Of a stretch of 64,000 nt of DNA, positions 20,601-30,400 are shown one piece after another. A program made the position numbers and the translations under genes. The stretch is from Oscarella lobularis (Eukaryota > Porifera > Homoscleromorpha > Homosclerophorida > Oscarellidae): contig NC_089185.1 in assembly GCF_947507565.1 (NCBI RefSeq), forward strand, positions 992,001 through 1,056,000. The letters are read 5' to 3'. The notes beneath the pieces were generated by a model. That model saw only the letters and a list, made by a program, of their open reading frames with translations, did not search any database and was not told the DNA's origin. Numbering within the stretch: position 1 is the stretch's first letter; each line of letters starts with the position of its first letter.

Positions 20601-23600
20601 AGAGAGGCCTACGACTCATAAATAGGATAGAAAACATGAGAAGAGGTGTAGGGAGACACCTATGACTCATAAATAAAAGAGAAAACATGCAGAGAAGGGT
20701 AGCCAGAAGCCTATGGCTCATAAACAGGATAGAAAACATGAGGAGAGGGGTAGGGAGTGCTGACAGACAAAATCGGTCTATTTCTCTTACTCACTTGCAC
20801 CAGTTGTCAAAGAGAGCGCAGGACGACTTGACGACATCGTTGCAAATATCCCTATCGTTACTTGTAAGAGACATAAGAGCGAAATAACCTAAACCAGTTT
20901 ACTGAAAGTAGAGTCCTAATGCAATCTTAGCAGCTAACCCCAAAAAACTCTTCTCTGCTTGCCCACATTCAAATTCTTCTCCGTTGAAAGAAGCTCCAAT
21001 AGCTGGGTCATTTTTCCTCCCTGAAAAATTCGAGTATCAGGTTGCTCTCTTTCGTATATTAATTCTGGACTTACTGCGTCTGATGCTTCTGCCATGCATG
21101 AAAGAGCGAGAAACATGGTAAGAAAATTCGTTAGCCCAATTTCTGTCAAATCTTGCATTCTCCTCCTATGAAATCTTGAATATATCCTACAAGCAAAAAT
21201 CATCTACGTGTCAATACATTAGATTGCCAACTAGCCACACCGAGATTTGAGCTGTTTCTGTACACTCGAGTTAGACGTGCTTAGCAAACATAAGGCTATT
21301 CGAAGAAACCATTGAAAAGACGTGAAACGTAGCGCCGTGCTAAAGAGCATATGAGCATGCAAAGAGAAAGACTCACGGCACCCCACCTAGCTTGTTTCAA
21401 ATTGCATACATCTTTCACATCTGTGACAAGTTCCTCCAAGGAACTGAAATAAAAAATAGTCCATTTGAGACAAGCATATTATATTGAGTGCGAGTATGAT
21501 TTGAGTTGAGTACCTGGCTATTCTGTAGCTATCAGTCGACTGATTGAGCATTGTAAATCTTTCATTCTACGCCAGAATATTTTTTAATTTTTTAATGCAA
21601 CGTTGGAACTAGACGTGGATGCAGAAAGAATTACCAGTCGTTTGCTGTATATTTCCCACAGAGGTCCCCAAATGGAAGTGATGGCGTCTAATCCTATAGA
21701 CCACAATTGGCAGAGTGCATACAGATGGCACAAACATTTCCGAGAGAAATTCTCTGACATCTTAACCTAGAGACGAAACTATGAGAGCACGGAAATCAAA
21801 GGCAAACTCGATGTTATGTACGTACGTCAGACGAGACGAAAGAATGCTTAATTAGTTCTTCAACGAAGACCCAGTTGCTGTCAAGAGTCGCGTTTTCAAC
21901 GCTCCTATCTCTTCCATATACATCAAAGGAGAAAAGGAGAGAAAGCTGATACAAGGCAAACCAGCAGAACTCTATTGTGTCTGTTAAAGAAATGAGCCAT
22001 AAAGCCCTTAATGTTCAATATAAAGACCTACTTTCATTCATCTCTGCGTTGAGAAACAACTTCGTTAGAAGTGACGAGGAAAGCGACCAGAATGACTGCA
22101 GACATAAACGGCTTATATGACCTGGAATCCTTTGGTTAATTTGCCTACAGGAGATGATTCTCTTTCGCTTCGCCACTGAGTCAAGCGAAGTAGAGCTACC
22201 CACAGTAGCTTCATATCTAAGCAGGAAAACATTTCCTCGTTCTGAAACAAAGTACAGGAAAAAAACATTAAAATGTAGGACCCGCTCTTCCCAGTGCATG
22301 AGTTATACCTTCAGCTTCTTTGCACACAGAAGCAGATCCTCTACAAGAGAAATAACTTCGGCATTTACAGATGAACTGTCGTCGCAATAGCCTAAAATTC
22401 ATAATAAATAAATACTGAAAACATCAGGAAAGGGTGTGGAGTAGCCTATGACTCATAAATAAATACTAAGGAAAGGGCTGAAATCATGTTTTCAACCGTC
22501 CTCCTTGTAGAAATTAATAAGGAAAGGGCTAAAATCACGTTTTCAACCTTCCTCCTAGTAGAAATTAATAAATTTGTCTGCAGACAAATTTTGTTATATG
22601 ATTTTATATATGAGACTACTACAATCGCAATTTCATAGCTCCCCGTCGCGTCGTTTGACCGTTAAAAGATGAAAAAATGCGCCTCTTTCACGTAGCAAAT
22701 TTTTAAAAATTTAAAAAGGTTACGACACTTGATACAAATCCCACGGAAGACGCCTGTTGGTGCTATGGAGATTTATCCGGTATCAGAGGTATCTCACAGG
22801 CGCAGCGGAACTAATGACTAGGAAGGCCGGAGCCCTTGTCGGGTGAGGAGAATGACCGACCACCGGGCCATGATGGTCAAACCCTTGGGGAGAGTTTCCA
22901 ACTCCCTTCTATCCTAGCCAAGAGCTCATGCTCCTGCTACTGATAGGTATATGGAAACGCTGGGTATATATATAACAACCCTGCCGGGGTCACTTCCACT
23001 GCAGCTGTTCACCACAAAAGGTGCGCTGATTGAACCAAAACACTCTCAATCAGCCGCAAATACGTTTCTGATCACACAAACAAACGAATTTTGTCGCAAC
23101 TCAATCTAGAAACGCGAAAAAACGACAATAAAACGCGTGCCACGTACGAAAGGCACGCCCTGTCACGCTACATATGACGTCAGTTGAATGCATGACAAAA
23201 TGCCTCATAGAAGCAAGTAGAGGCAAAGAATTCGCAGCGAAGTGCATTGCGGGTCTATTCTAAAGACATTCAGTCGCTATTTAGAGGCGAAAAGCGAACG
23301 GATGCGTAGTAACGACGATATGCTTGATCAGCAAAATCTAGGTGATATATGCCGCCTCTATAAACAGGCATAGCGAAACGTGCGCTACGCCTAAACGGGA
23401 TCAGACGCTACATGACTGAGTACTGGCGCGCCGCGCGCCGGCACTCGTTGACTGCCTCCTCCTTGTAGAAATTAACATGCAGTGTACAGTGTAGAGTCAA
23501 TAGGAGCGACTCAAAATCACTTGCCTTCCGTTTCCTGTCTTGAGAGCACTTCCACAACAGTCCAACGTATCAACAACTTAAATCGAAACACTGGAGTCGA

Positions 23601-24042
23601 CTTTAACGTCGTGGGATCCTTCATAGAAGATAAGGACGTGTCCGATAAACGACCGGCGTGCCGAAGAAGAATCTTTAGGTTTCTCGTCAGCAAATCTCTC
23701 GTCGACACATTGTCTTTATAGCAAAGGCACGTCGTCGAGCTTTCCAATCCGGATCTGAGGATATTGTCTGCTGAGCTATTCACAATTAAGTTGCTCTACC
23801 TGAAAATGCGCGATTTCATGAATTCCAAGAATTCTTCGCATTCTCCTATGATTTGCGCTTCGTCGTCGCTCGCCGTTTGGCCGGTAAGTCGGTTTATGTT
23901 CTGCCTGAGCAGCGAGAAGAGTCTGTCGGCATGCTGGGCAGTGTTTTCCGAACAGAAACTCGCGCCGAAGAGAACTGCCGCACCGCGAGGAGCGGAGAGC
24001 TCGGGTTCGACTCCAGATAGCAGCCTAGCACATCCCTTGAAC
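17614..24042 (-). CDS. MMS22L: MMS22L homologue (TONSL-MMS22L replication-repair complex)
   Basis: A gene of about twenty short exons. Several resemble human MMS22L in order. The exon 24042-23800 contains SENTAQHADRLFSLLRQ and ECEEFLEFMKSRIF. Exon 23770-23517 has FRFKLLIRWTVVEVLSR. An exon near 22230 has EMFSCLDMKLLWVALLRL, like the ELWVLL region. An exon near 21170 has RFHRRRMQDLTEIGLTNF, very close to the human RMEELTEVGLQNF stretch. Exons near 19570 (QLISIWIRCFLTFVLD) and 19080 (CVFCGILVKY) also match. The last exon ends ALEDFRRMVRLRSENY with the stop at 17614. MMS22L with TONSL binds newly made histone H3-H4 at stalled forks and helps load RAD51. The protein is all-helical with HEAT-like repeats and no enzyme motif. 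The first coding exon upstream of 24042 is not resolved. Exons between the named ones are partly unplaced. Confidence 0.8.
20384..20760. repeat. Minisatellite of roughly 55-60-base units in an MMS22L intron
   Basis: About seven degenerate units share the core gactcataaataggatag, aaaacatgaggagagg and gtagagagaagcctat. A stray copy of the core (gtagcctatgactcataaata) lies near 22441-22463 in another intron of the same gene. Apparent open frames across it (repeats of FSILFMSH) come from the repeat and are not coding. Confidence 0.9.
22392..23516. mobile_element. Long MMS22L intron filled with repeats; probable inserted element
   Basis: This intron of about 1.1 kb is some twenty times longer than most introns here. 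At 22461-22570 there are two adjacent copies of a ~55-base unit (aaggaaagggct ... tcctccttgtagaaattaat). The end of the unit (cctccttgtagaaattaa) recurs at about 23456. The ~880 bases between could be an insertion into a third unit. It starts near a perfect 22-base palindrome (22570-22591) and holds a GC-rich block at 22780-23000 with TATA-like tatatatataac near 22968 and a ggcgcgccgcgcgcc palindrome near 23426. No transposase frame is visible, so a non-autonomous element or old remnant is likely. The class is not recognised. Confidence 0.45.
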
Positions 24043-24173
24043 CTTTTAGAAACAATCTATCGAGGTACTGAACCTGTGGAGACCGCCAGTACGCAAGAAA
24101 TTCTCCAGGATTGAAGAGGTGGCTTCGCACTTGCGCACAGTGACGCTCCGTATCAAAATAGGCAAATTGACCA
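24043..24173. promoter_or_regulatory. Divergent region between MMS22L (-) and the unrecognised 289-residue gene (+)
   Basis: About 130 bases separate the first confidently placed MMS22L exon from the plus-strand ATG at 24174. No minus-strand ATG is found inside this gap, so the first MMS22L exon either overlaps the plus gene or is non-standard. A minus-strand frame through the gap (FNPGEFLAYWRSPQ) looks protein-like but is in a different frame from the next exon. Confidence 0.4.
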
Positions 24174-25275
24174 ATGTCGGGAGAAGATAGACCTTTTCGT
24201 AAGAGAAATGAGTCGAGGCGGTCTGCTTCGTCGGGAAAACGATACGCATTAGACGAATGGTTCACCGGAAAAAAGGAGTACGAGTTCGGCGATTTGACTC
24301 GGGCTTTCGTGAGAAAAGCGGACAAGGCGCTTGAATGGCTTTCGAAAAAGGCGTCCGAATTCGTCAACGCCGTGGAAAGCGCGGATACCCAAAGGAGGAT
24401 CGCCAGTGAAACCGAAAGCGGTGGCAATCGTGTTCGCGAGCGTTCGCAGGCAAGCGGCGGTCATACACCTGTGTCCGCTGCTACTGGACCCAGTTCATCA
24501 GCGTCTAGTTCCTCTGACAGTGACGGCCGTGTTGATGTAGAATTGGTACGCGATCGAGTTCCGGAATTGTCTAACTGGGCTCCGCGAGGTCTTCTGTTTC
24601 TTTTCGCAGGTATGGGATTCTCTCATGAACAGAGCGTATTACTTCGGCCAGCATTACAAGTCGCGCGGACTTCTGACGAAAGAAGAGTTCGACGAGTGCG
24701 AGGTACGCTGAGTCTTCAGTGTCCTAAAAAAGTTGACGTCAAATTCCGTACCAGCCCTTTCTCTTCGTTGGTTTGCCTGCATTGACGTTGTTTGAAGCCG
24801 CTCTGCGATCTGTTGGACATAAGGGATTGGTTCTGGCTGCTGGGTACAGCTCTCATTCCTCAGATACACCTAAATGTGAAAAAATGAGAGTTTTTGTTCC
24901 AGGATAGAAGTAGATGAGAAATCTTACCCGCCGGAACACAGTAAAATTTATGAATGCCTTGCCTTACTTCGCGACGAGCTGGAAATCTTGAAGTTGACGG
25001 ATTTGGAATTGGAAGTCACAAGACAGATTCTCCTGTTCAGTTCGGCTCCTGATAAAGAGGTGCACAATACTGTACTTCCTTGACCGTTATAAGATACCTG
25101 TTCACGTGCTACGTAGGTTCAAAGAAAAGACGAAGTTTCTGAGTCAAGACTGGTTTTAATTAATAGACTGGTGGCAAAGGCAAACAGCGTTTCCTCCAGC
25201 CTCACCCAAATGCCGTTTTTCAAAGAGCATTTCAAAGGGATTATGTACAGATTAGCTAATTTCTCACCACATTAA
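24174..25275 (+). CDS. Unrecognised 289-residue protein, five exons
   Basis: Exons 24174-24545, 24610-24702, 24755-24843, 24903-25059 and 25117-25275 join in phases 0, 0, 2 and 0, and give 289 residues. The N-terminus is basic (MSGEDRPFRKRNESRRSA). It is followed by the distinctive stretch LDEWFTGKKEYEFGDLTRAF and a helical part (KADKALEWLSKKASEFVNAV). A Ser/Asp-rich linker (SSSASSSSDSDG) leads to a moderately hydrophobic helix (PFLFVGLPALTLFEAALRSV) and helical segments containing EILKLTDLELEVTRQILL. The end is LANFSPH. There is no signal peptide and no known catalytic motif. The GKKEYEFGDLT motif may mark a family, but I cannot name it. All introns have good GT-AG ends, and the phases agree, so the gene is real even though its role is unknown. 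Confidence 0.75.
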
Positions 25276-26313
25276 TTAATACTAAATTTGTAAAAAATCT
25301 AGAGTTTGATCTTCGTATCTCGTCACCACCCTTCCCCTTTTTCTCTCCAAGGTTTGGGGCACTATCACCTCATCCTCAAAAAAAGACATGACATAAGTAC
25401 GTACATCTGTCCCACACGCATCACATCACTGTAGACACCCATCCTCCCACCCCACCTCACTTACTGTGTCACAGCAAACTATTCTTTTATTTCCACAGTT
25501 GCTTGTTTACGGTGTCCTTCCCCGTACCGTCACCTTTATTGCTCTACTGTTTACAGCAGCCTACCCATTTACGTTAATGATCCTTCTTGCGTCTACTATC
25601 ATGACTGGTTCATTGAAAAATACAACTTATACCGCTCAAGCCAAAGTGAAGCTCTATGAGCATTACAGCGGCAGGGCATCAAACGAAACTGGAGAAGGAA
25701 CCTTTATTTTTGTTAGGATCATTGGCCAGCCAAATTATGCTACGAGCAATTCCGCCAGTAAGCAATTTGAACAGCTGATCACAGGTAAGTGCATCTTTAG
25801 ACGAGATAGCTATCTGTGAGAACTCAGTTCCCCATTTGTTGTGGCCAAACGTTAGGACAGAACAAAGTTTGAAATTGCTGCGTAGTGACTGAAGTTGTTA
25901 GCAATAGTACAGATTCAGACGGGGGTTCAAAGAAATAATTATCTGCGCTTGGTTCTGGCAGGACACTTAGTTTGATAAAAGAACAAATTTTGGGAGACCG
26001 TCACCGTTTGAAATGTTTGAAGCCGGCAATTTAACTATACTTAGGCCAGCTACTACAAATCCAATACCAATCATGTTACGCTATCAATATTAAATGTGAC
26101 TGGCCGTCATTCTTCCTAACAACATTTAGGCAACTGAGAACATTTAGTTAAGATCCCGTTTTAGCTGGCCTTGAATACCAGGGGTAATGAGTAAACATAG
26201 ATAAACAGACAGACATACAGGGGGACACAAACACGCTCACGCCACTTCCATTGGAGACGAGGAGACGACGACGATGACACCGAGGAGAAAGAAGACGACG
26301 ACGACGACGACAG
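25276..26313. other. Intergenic kilobase with one weak candidate exon
   Basis: A plus-strand open stretch at about 25499-25786 has an acceptor-like tttccacag and a strong donor (acag/gtaagt). It encodes a hydrophobic segment (FIALLFTAAYPFTLMILLAS) then a polar part with N-glycosylation sites. No start codon or partner exon was found, so it is not called a gene. The rest is AT-rich without structure. The end near 26314 is the 3' flank of the hnRNP gene. Confidence 0.3.
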
Positions 26314-28858
26314 CTATTGAGGAAGATTATACCAACCAGACTGTTGTTGTTGCTGGGGAGGTGGCGGCGGCGGAAAACCGCTGTAGCCGCTTGGTTGTCC
26401 CGCTCCGCCCCATCCTTGACCTCCTTGAGAGCCTTGTCCTCTCGCCCTGCCCATCATTACAGGCCCGTAGTTTGCAGGCGGCGATGGTTTAAACCTCTTC
26501 GCCTCGTTTCCATGCGAAGAGTCAAAATGCGGTCTTGTCCTACCTCGGCTCTGACCACCGCGTCCACCGCGTCCACCGCGTCCACCACCAAAGCCACTAC
26601 CGCCTCTTCCGCCCCTTCCAAAGCCTCTTCCACCGGCAAAGTCGCCTCTTCCACCCCCAAAGCCGCCTCTTCCACCCCCAAAACCACCTCTTCCACCCCC
26701 AGGGCCACCTCTTCCGCCTCCAAAGCCACCTCTCCCACTCCCAGATGCACTTCTTCCGCCTCCAAATCCACCTCTTGCTCGGTCAGCGCCTCTGCCTCTC
26801 ATGCCACCGCCGCCGCCGCGGTTAAAAGGAAAGCCACGCACAGGAGGCGGCGTTGGACCCCCAAAACCAGACCTTTTACCGTCCATATGCCTATTGGGAT
26901 GACCGCCTCGAGGTCCCATACCACGTCCCGTGCCACCGCGCCCCGTGCCACCGCGCCTTCCTCCTCTCATAGCCATAGGAGGCGGGCCGCCGCGAAACGG
27001 AGGCTGCGGAGGATAAAAACTATCGTAATACTCGTCAGGCGGCGGCGGCGGTGGCGGCCCATCGTAGTAGTGCGGTGGCGGTGGCAGCGGATGGTCGCTG
27101 TAGTCAAAAAACGACTCGCGGGGTCCTGATTGACTCTTTCGCTGTTCGCGTTTCTTCTCCTTCGCTCGTTCGCTCTGAGGTTTTGCCAACGTGACTTCAA
27201 TGATAACGTCATCGACCTCCCTTCCGTTCATCTCTTCAATCGCCTTCAGCGCCTGCTCGCGTTTTTCATAGTATATGAAAGCAAAGTCCTTGATCTTTCG
27301 AACGCGATAGACTTCGCCAAACTGGGAAAAAATTTCCTTTAGCCTCTCTTCCGTCGTATTCATATTCAAATTCTTTACGTAGACGTTGCGAACCTGTAGT
27401 AAAACCAAAAAAAAACGTCAGCCAATACACGCATTCATACAACACTCTCTCCTTACAGTGGCCATGACCTCCTCTGTTGGTTCGTCCATTGGTTCAGCCC
27501 AGTCACTACTAACAACGCTGCCCCATGCCATCACTTGACCATTTCTGAGCAAGCGTCTCGCATTTGAGGCCGCCTGGTGACTCTCAAATTCAACAAAGAC
27601 GTAGCCGCGATTTCGATTTCGATTCGCCGGATCCATGTAGGCAAACACTTCGACAAGACCGCGTAACCTGCCCTTAAATTCCTGCAATATTTCGTCCTGA
27701 TTCTTCTGCTTTGGAATCGATCCGACAAATATGCGACGATTGGCGACGGACGCGCGCACGCCCAGCCGTCGCCCCGGCCTAATTTCGAATCCATTGCACT
27801 GTCTGATTGCTGATTCGGCATCCTTCTTTGAGCAATAGACAACAAAGGCATAGCCGCGATTCTCTCCCGTCGACGCATCAATAATGATGCGCACTTCGTA
27901 CAGACGACCACACTGCTCCAAAACCGGAACCAATTCGTCTTCAAACACATCAGGAGGAATCTTACCAACAAAGATCTGGAAGCAACGAAAAATTTATCAG
28001 ATCATGTATATGATGTAGAGATCCCTTTTACTGGGTTTTTTACCTCGCATCCATCTCCCGGCGGTCTGTCCGCTTCCCAATTCGGCGGCGGTCCACCGTA
28101 CTTGCGTTGACCCGGCGTCACTGTCATCGCATAGCCCGTTCTATCCGTCAGCGTCTTCACTCGATCAGGATCCGGTGCAACGAATTGAGCAGCAATTCCA
28201 CCGCCGGCGATAGCGTCCTCCCCGCTCCCGCCGCCCCCTTGGGCCTCTTCGACTTTCACGGCCCCTGCCGCGGCCGCAGCCGGCGGCGGCAGAACGGAGG
28301 CCCCCGCGCCGTACGACTGAATAATTTTGCATAGACGCGAACTCGCGTCGACAGCGGCGACGTCGCCGGCGGCGAACTCGTCTAGAACAGCAACGGCCGT
28401 TTCGGGCGAAATCGTCGCGAGACGGTCGAGCGCGCGATCGTCCAAATCGTTTTCGCCGACGAGTCGCTGCTGCAGGAGCGGCAAAAGTCGACCGAAAACC
28501 GTGTCGGAGATGCCGCGCTGCGCCATTCGGCGATGGATCGTCGATCCAATGAAGGTCTGCTGTTGTTGTAACGGCGGCGGCGCCTGGAGCTGCTGCATCG
28601 CGTCCTGGCGCGACGAGGACGTCTCCTCGCTCGGTTTCTTCACCTGCTGCGTTTCGCTGTAGAAACCGTCGCCGGGGAGTTGATCGCTCGACCAATCCGT
28701 CGAAGCGGCGGAGTAAAACGTGCCGTAGACTAGCGTGTGGAGGCAAAATCGCGAATCGATCCTTCTAGGGACGGTTTTGCTGTACCTTTTGGCGATTCGT
28801 CGTCATCGTACGTCGGCTCGGCTTCGCTCGTGCCGTATTGAGCGTAATAGTTCGCCAT
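26314..28858 (-). CDS. HNRNPR: hnRNP R/Q (SYNCRIP)-type RNA-binding protein
   Basis: Four exons, 28858-28786, 28729-28044, 27975-27457 and 27393-26314, give about 785 residues. The order is: a short acidic start (MANYYAQYGTSEAEPTYDD), an N-terminal helical domain (TIHRRMAQRGISDTVFGRLL), and the RTGYAMTVTPGQRKYGGPPP segment before RRM1, as in hnRNP R and Q. RRM1 has IFVGKIPPDVFEDELVP and GYAFVVYCSK. RRM2 has IFVGSIPKQKNQDEI and GYVFVEFESH. RRM3 has VYVKNLNMNTTEERLKEIF and DFAFIYYEKR. A long Pro/Tyr and RGG-rich tail ends in QQQQQSGWYNLPQ. These proteins bind AU- or A-rich mRNA and act in splicing, stability and transport. The RGG tail is a usual target of arginine methylation. All RRM core motifs are intact. 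It cannot be split into R or Q because the vertebrate pair arose later. Confidence 0.95.
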
Positions 28859-28989
28859 TTCGACGGCCTTTTACTAAGTCGCTAATGCGCAAGCGTTGAA
28901 CGGAACTCGCGCCCTCCCGTATGCCAACAATTGCACGTGACGTACTCTTCTTTGCTACTTCCCTCGTCGTTGCAGTTCTTCTACTTTCC
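28859..28989. promoter_or_regulatory. Divergent promoter region, hnRNP (-) / aldo-keto reductase (+)
   Basis: If the reductase starts at 28990 the two ATGs are 131 bases apart. If the in-frame ATG at 28921 is used the gap is only 62 bases. No TATA box is visible, as usual for housekeeping divergent pairs. Confidence 0.5.
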
Positions 28990-30175
28990 ATGTCGAACAC
29001 GACGACCCCGCGCCACCGTCCGAAAGGCGAATCAGCTCGCCGCACCGTCAAACTCTACACGGGAATCGAAATACCTCTCGTCGGTCTCGGCACGTGGAAG
29101 AGCAAGCCGGGCGAAGTGAAACGAGCCGTCGAGCACGCAATCGACGTCGGCTATCGTCACATCGACTGCGCCTACATCTACGGAAACGAAAGAGAAATCG
29201 GCGAGGCGTTCAAGACGAAAATCGGCACGACGATCGAACGAAAAGACATTTTCGTTACGTCGAAGCTGTGGAACACGCGTCATCATCCGGACGACGTTCG
29301 CCCGTCGCTTCAGGAGTCGTTGGATCGACTCCAATTGGACTATATCGATCTGTATCTCATTCACTGGCCGACCGGCTTCGAACGCGGCGAAGCGCTCTTT
29401 CCTCGCAACGAAGACGGTACAGTGCGCTACGACACGACGCACTACATGGACACGTGGCGCGAAATGGAGAAGCTCGTCGACGACGGTCTCGTCAAGCACA
29501 TAGGCCTCTCGAATTTCAATGCTAGACAGACGAGAGAGGTGAGATAGCATCTCTGTGTTTTGAGGAGGAGGTCCTACTCACGTGAGATTCCTCGTCCTCT
29601 CCAGGTTCATGAAAAGTCTCGCATTAAGCCGGCCGTTCTTCAGTGCGAGTCTCATCCGTATTTGACTCAGGCTCGGCTTGTTGACGTGTGCCGAGAATTG
29701 AATGTTGTGTTTGAGGCATATAGTCCACTTGGAAGTCCAGATAGGCCTTGGGCAAAGCCTGGCGAACCGGCGCTCTTGCTCGATCCCAAGCTCGACGCCG
29801 TCGCCAAGAAGTACGGAAAGTCTCCCGCACAGGTGTTGATTCGCTATCAGATTGAACGCGATTTGGTCGTGCTGCCGAAGAGTGTGACGCCATCTAGAAT
29901 AGAAGAGAATTTCCAGGTCAGAGTGTGGAATTCCTGTCTTCCTTTTTTTTACTTTAGTAAAGGTGTGGGATTTTGAGCTGTCTGATGAAGATTTGGCCAC
30001 TGTGGAGTCATTCGATAGAAACTGGAGAGCGTGTCTTCCGAAAATTAAGGCGAGATACTTGGACTCTGCCGCTCAAACAGCCAGCCAGTTATTGGGTCTT
30101 TTCTAGAATGCCAAAGGGGAAGAAGTGCCAAGAGACGTGGCTCATCCTTATTACCCATTCGGTGATCCGTTCTAA
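28990..30175 (+). CDS. AKR1A1: Aldo-keto reductase, AKR1A1 (NADP-dependent aldehyde reductase) type
   Basis: Exons are 28990-29538, 29605-29916, 29963-30049 and 30107-30175. The catalytic tetrad is present: Asp and Tyr in [11 protein letters not shown], Lys in TSKLWN, His in LIHWP. Other family motifs are [28 protein letters not shown] and the C-terminal [15 protein letters not shown], which is the AKR1A1 signature end rather than the AKR1B or 1C end. The enzyme reduces aldehydes to alcohols with NADPH in the cytosol. An upstream in-frame ATG at 28921 would add a hydrophobic N-terminus ([14 protein letters not shown]) that could anchor it to a membrane; the ATG at 28990 matches the usual length better. 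The last intron (30050-30106, 57 bases) begins with GC, not GT, and restores the frame exactly between LPKIK and NAKGEEV. Confidence 0.93.
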
Positions 30176-30400
30176 GAAGTGTGGAGAACGAAGCATGCCA
30201 AGCTGAAACAGACGTCTTTGCTTGATTTGATTTCAGTGTAACTACCTGTTCTGTGATGTACAATTATAAGGTTGATCCTCGTTATGACCTTTTGTTGTGG
30301 CGTGCCTTTGAAATTCTCATATACACAGACTAGAAAAAAAAGACACATACGCAAGAAAACAAACTTACAACTCACACGAGAAGACAACGTTCACTTCCTT

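Noticed and set aside
20132-20739. Periodic minus-strand frame with repeated FSILFMSH
   Set aside because: Translation of a minisatellite, not a protein.
20384-20760. Possible CRISPR-like array
   Set aside because: Units are contiguous and degenerate without unique spacers, and the genome is animal.
23894-24427. Minus-strand frame of 177 residues with a signal-like start
   Set aside because: Its first half is antisense to the in-phase plus-strand gene and its second half is in a different frame from the MMS22L-like exon. Part may still belong to a first exon, noted as a finding.
25466-25819. Plus-strand frame of 117 residues with a hydrophobic start
   Set aside because: Starts with GTG, not ATG; has a good donor but no partner exon. 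Kept only as a weak candidate within the intergenic entry.
26317-27129. Plus-strand frame of 270 residues, rich in Ser, Thr and Arg
   Set aside because: Antisense shadow of the RGG/Pro-rich tail exon of the hnRNP gene.
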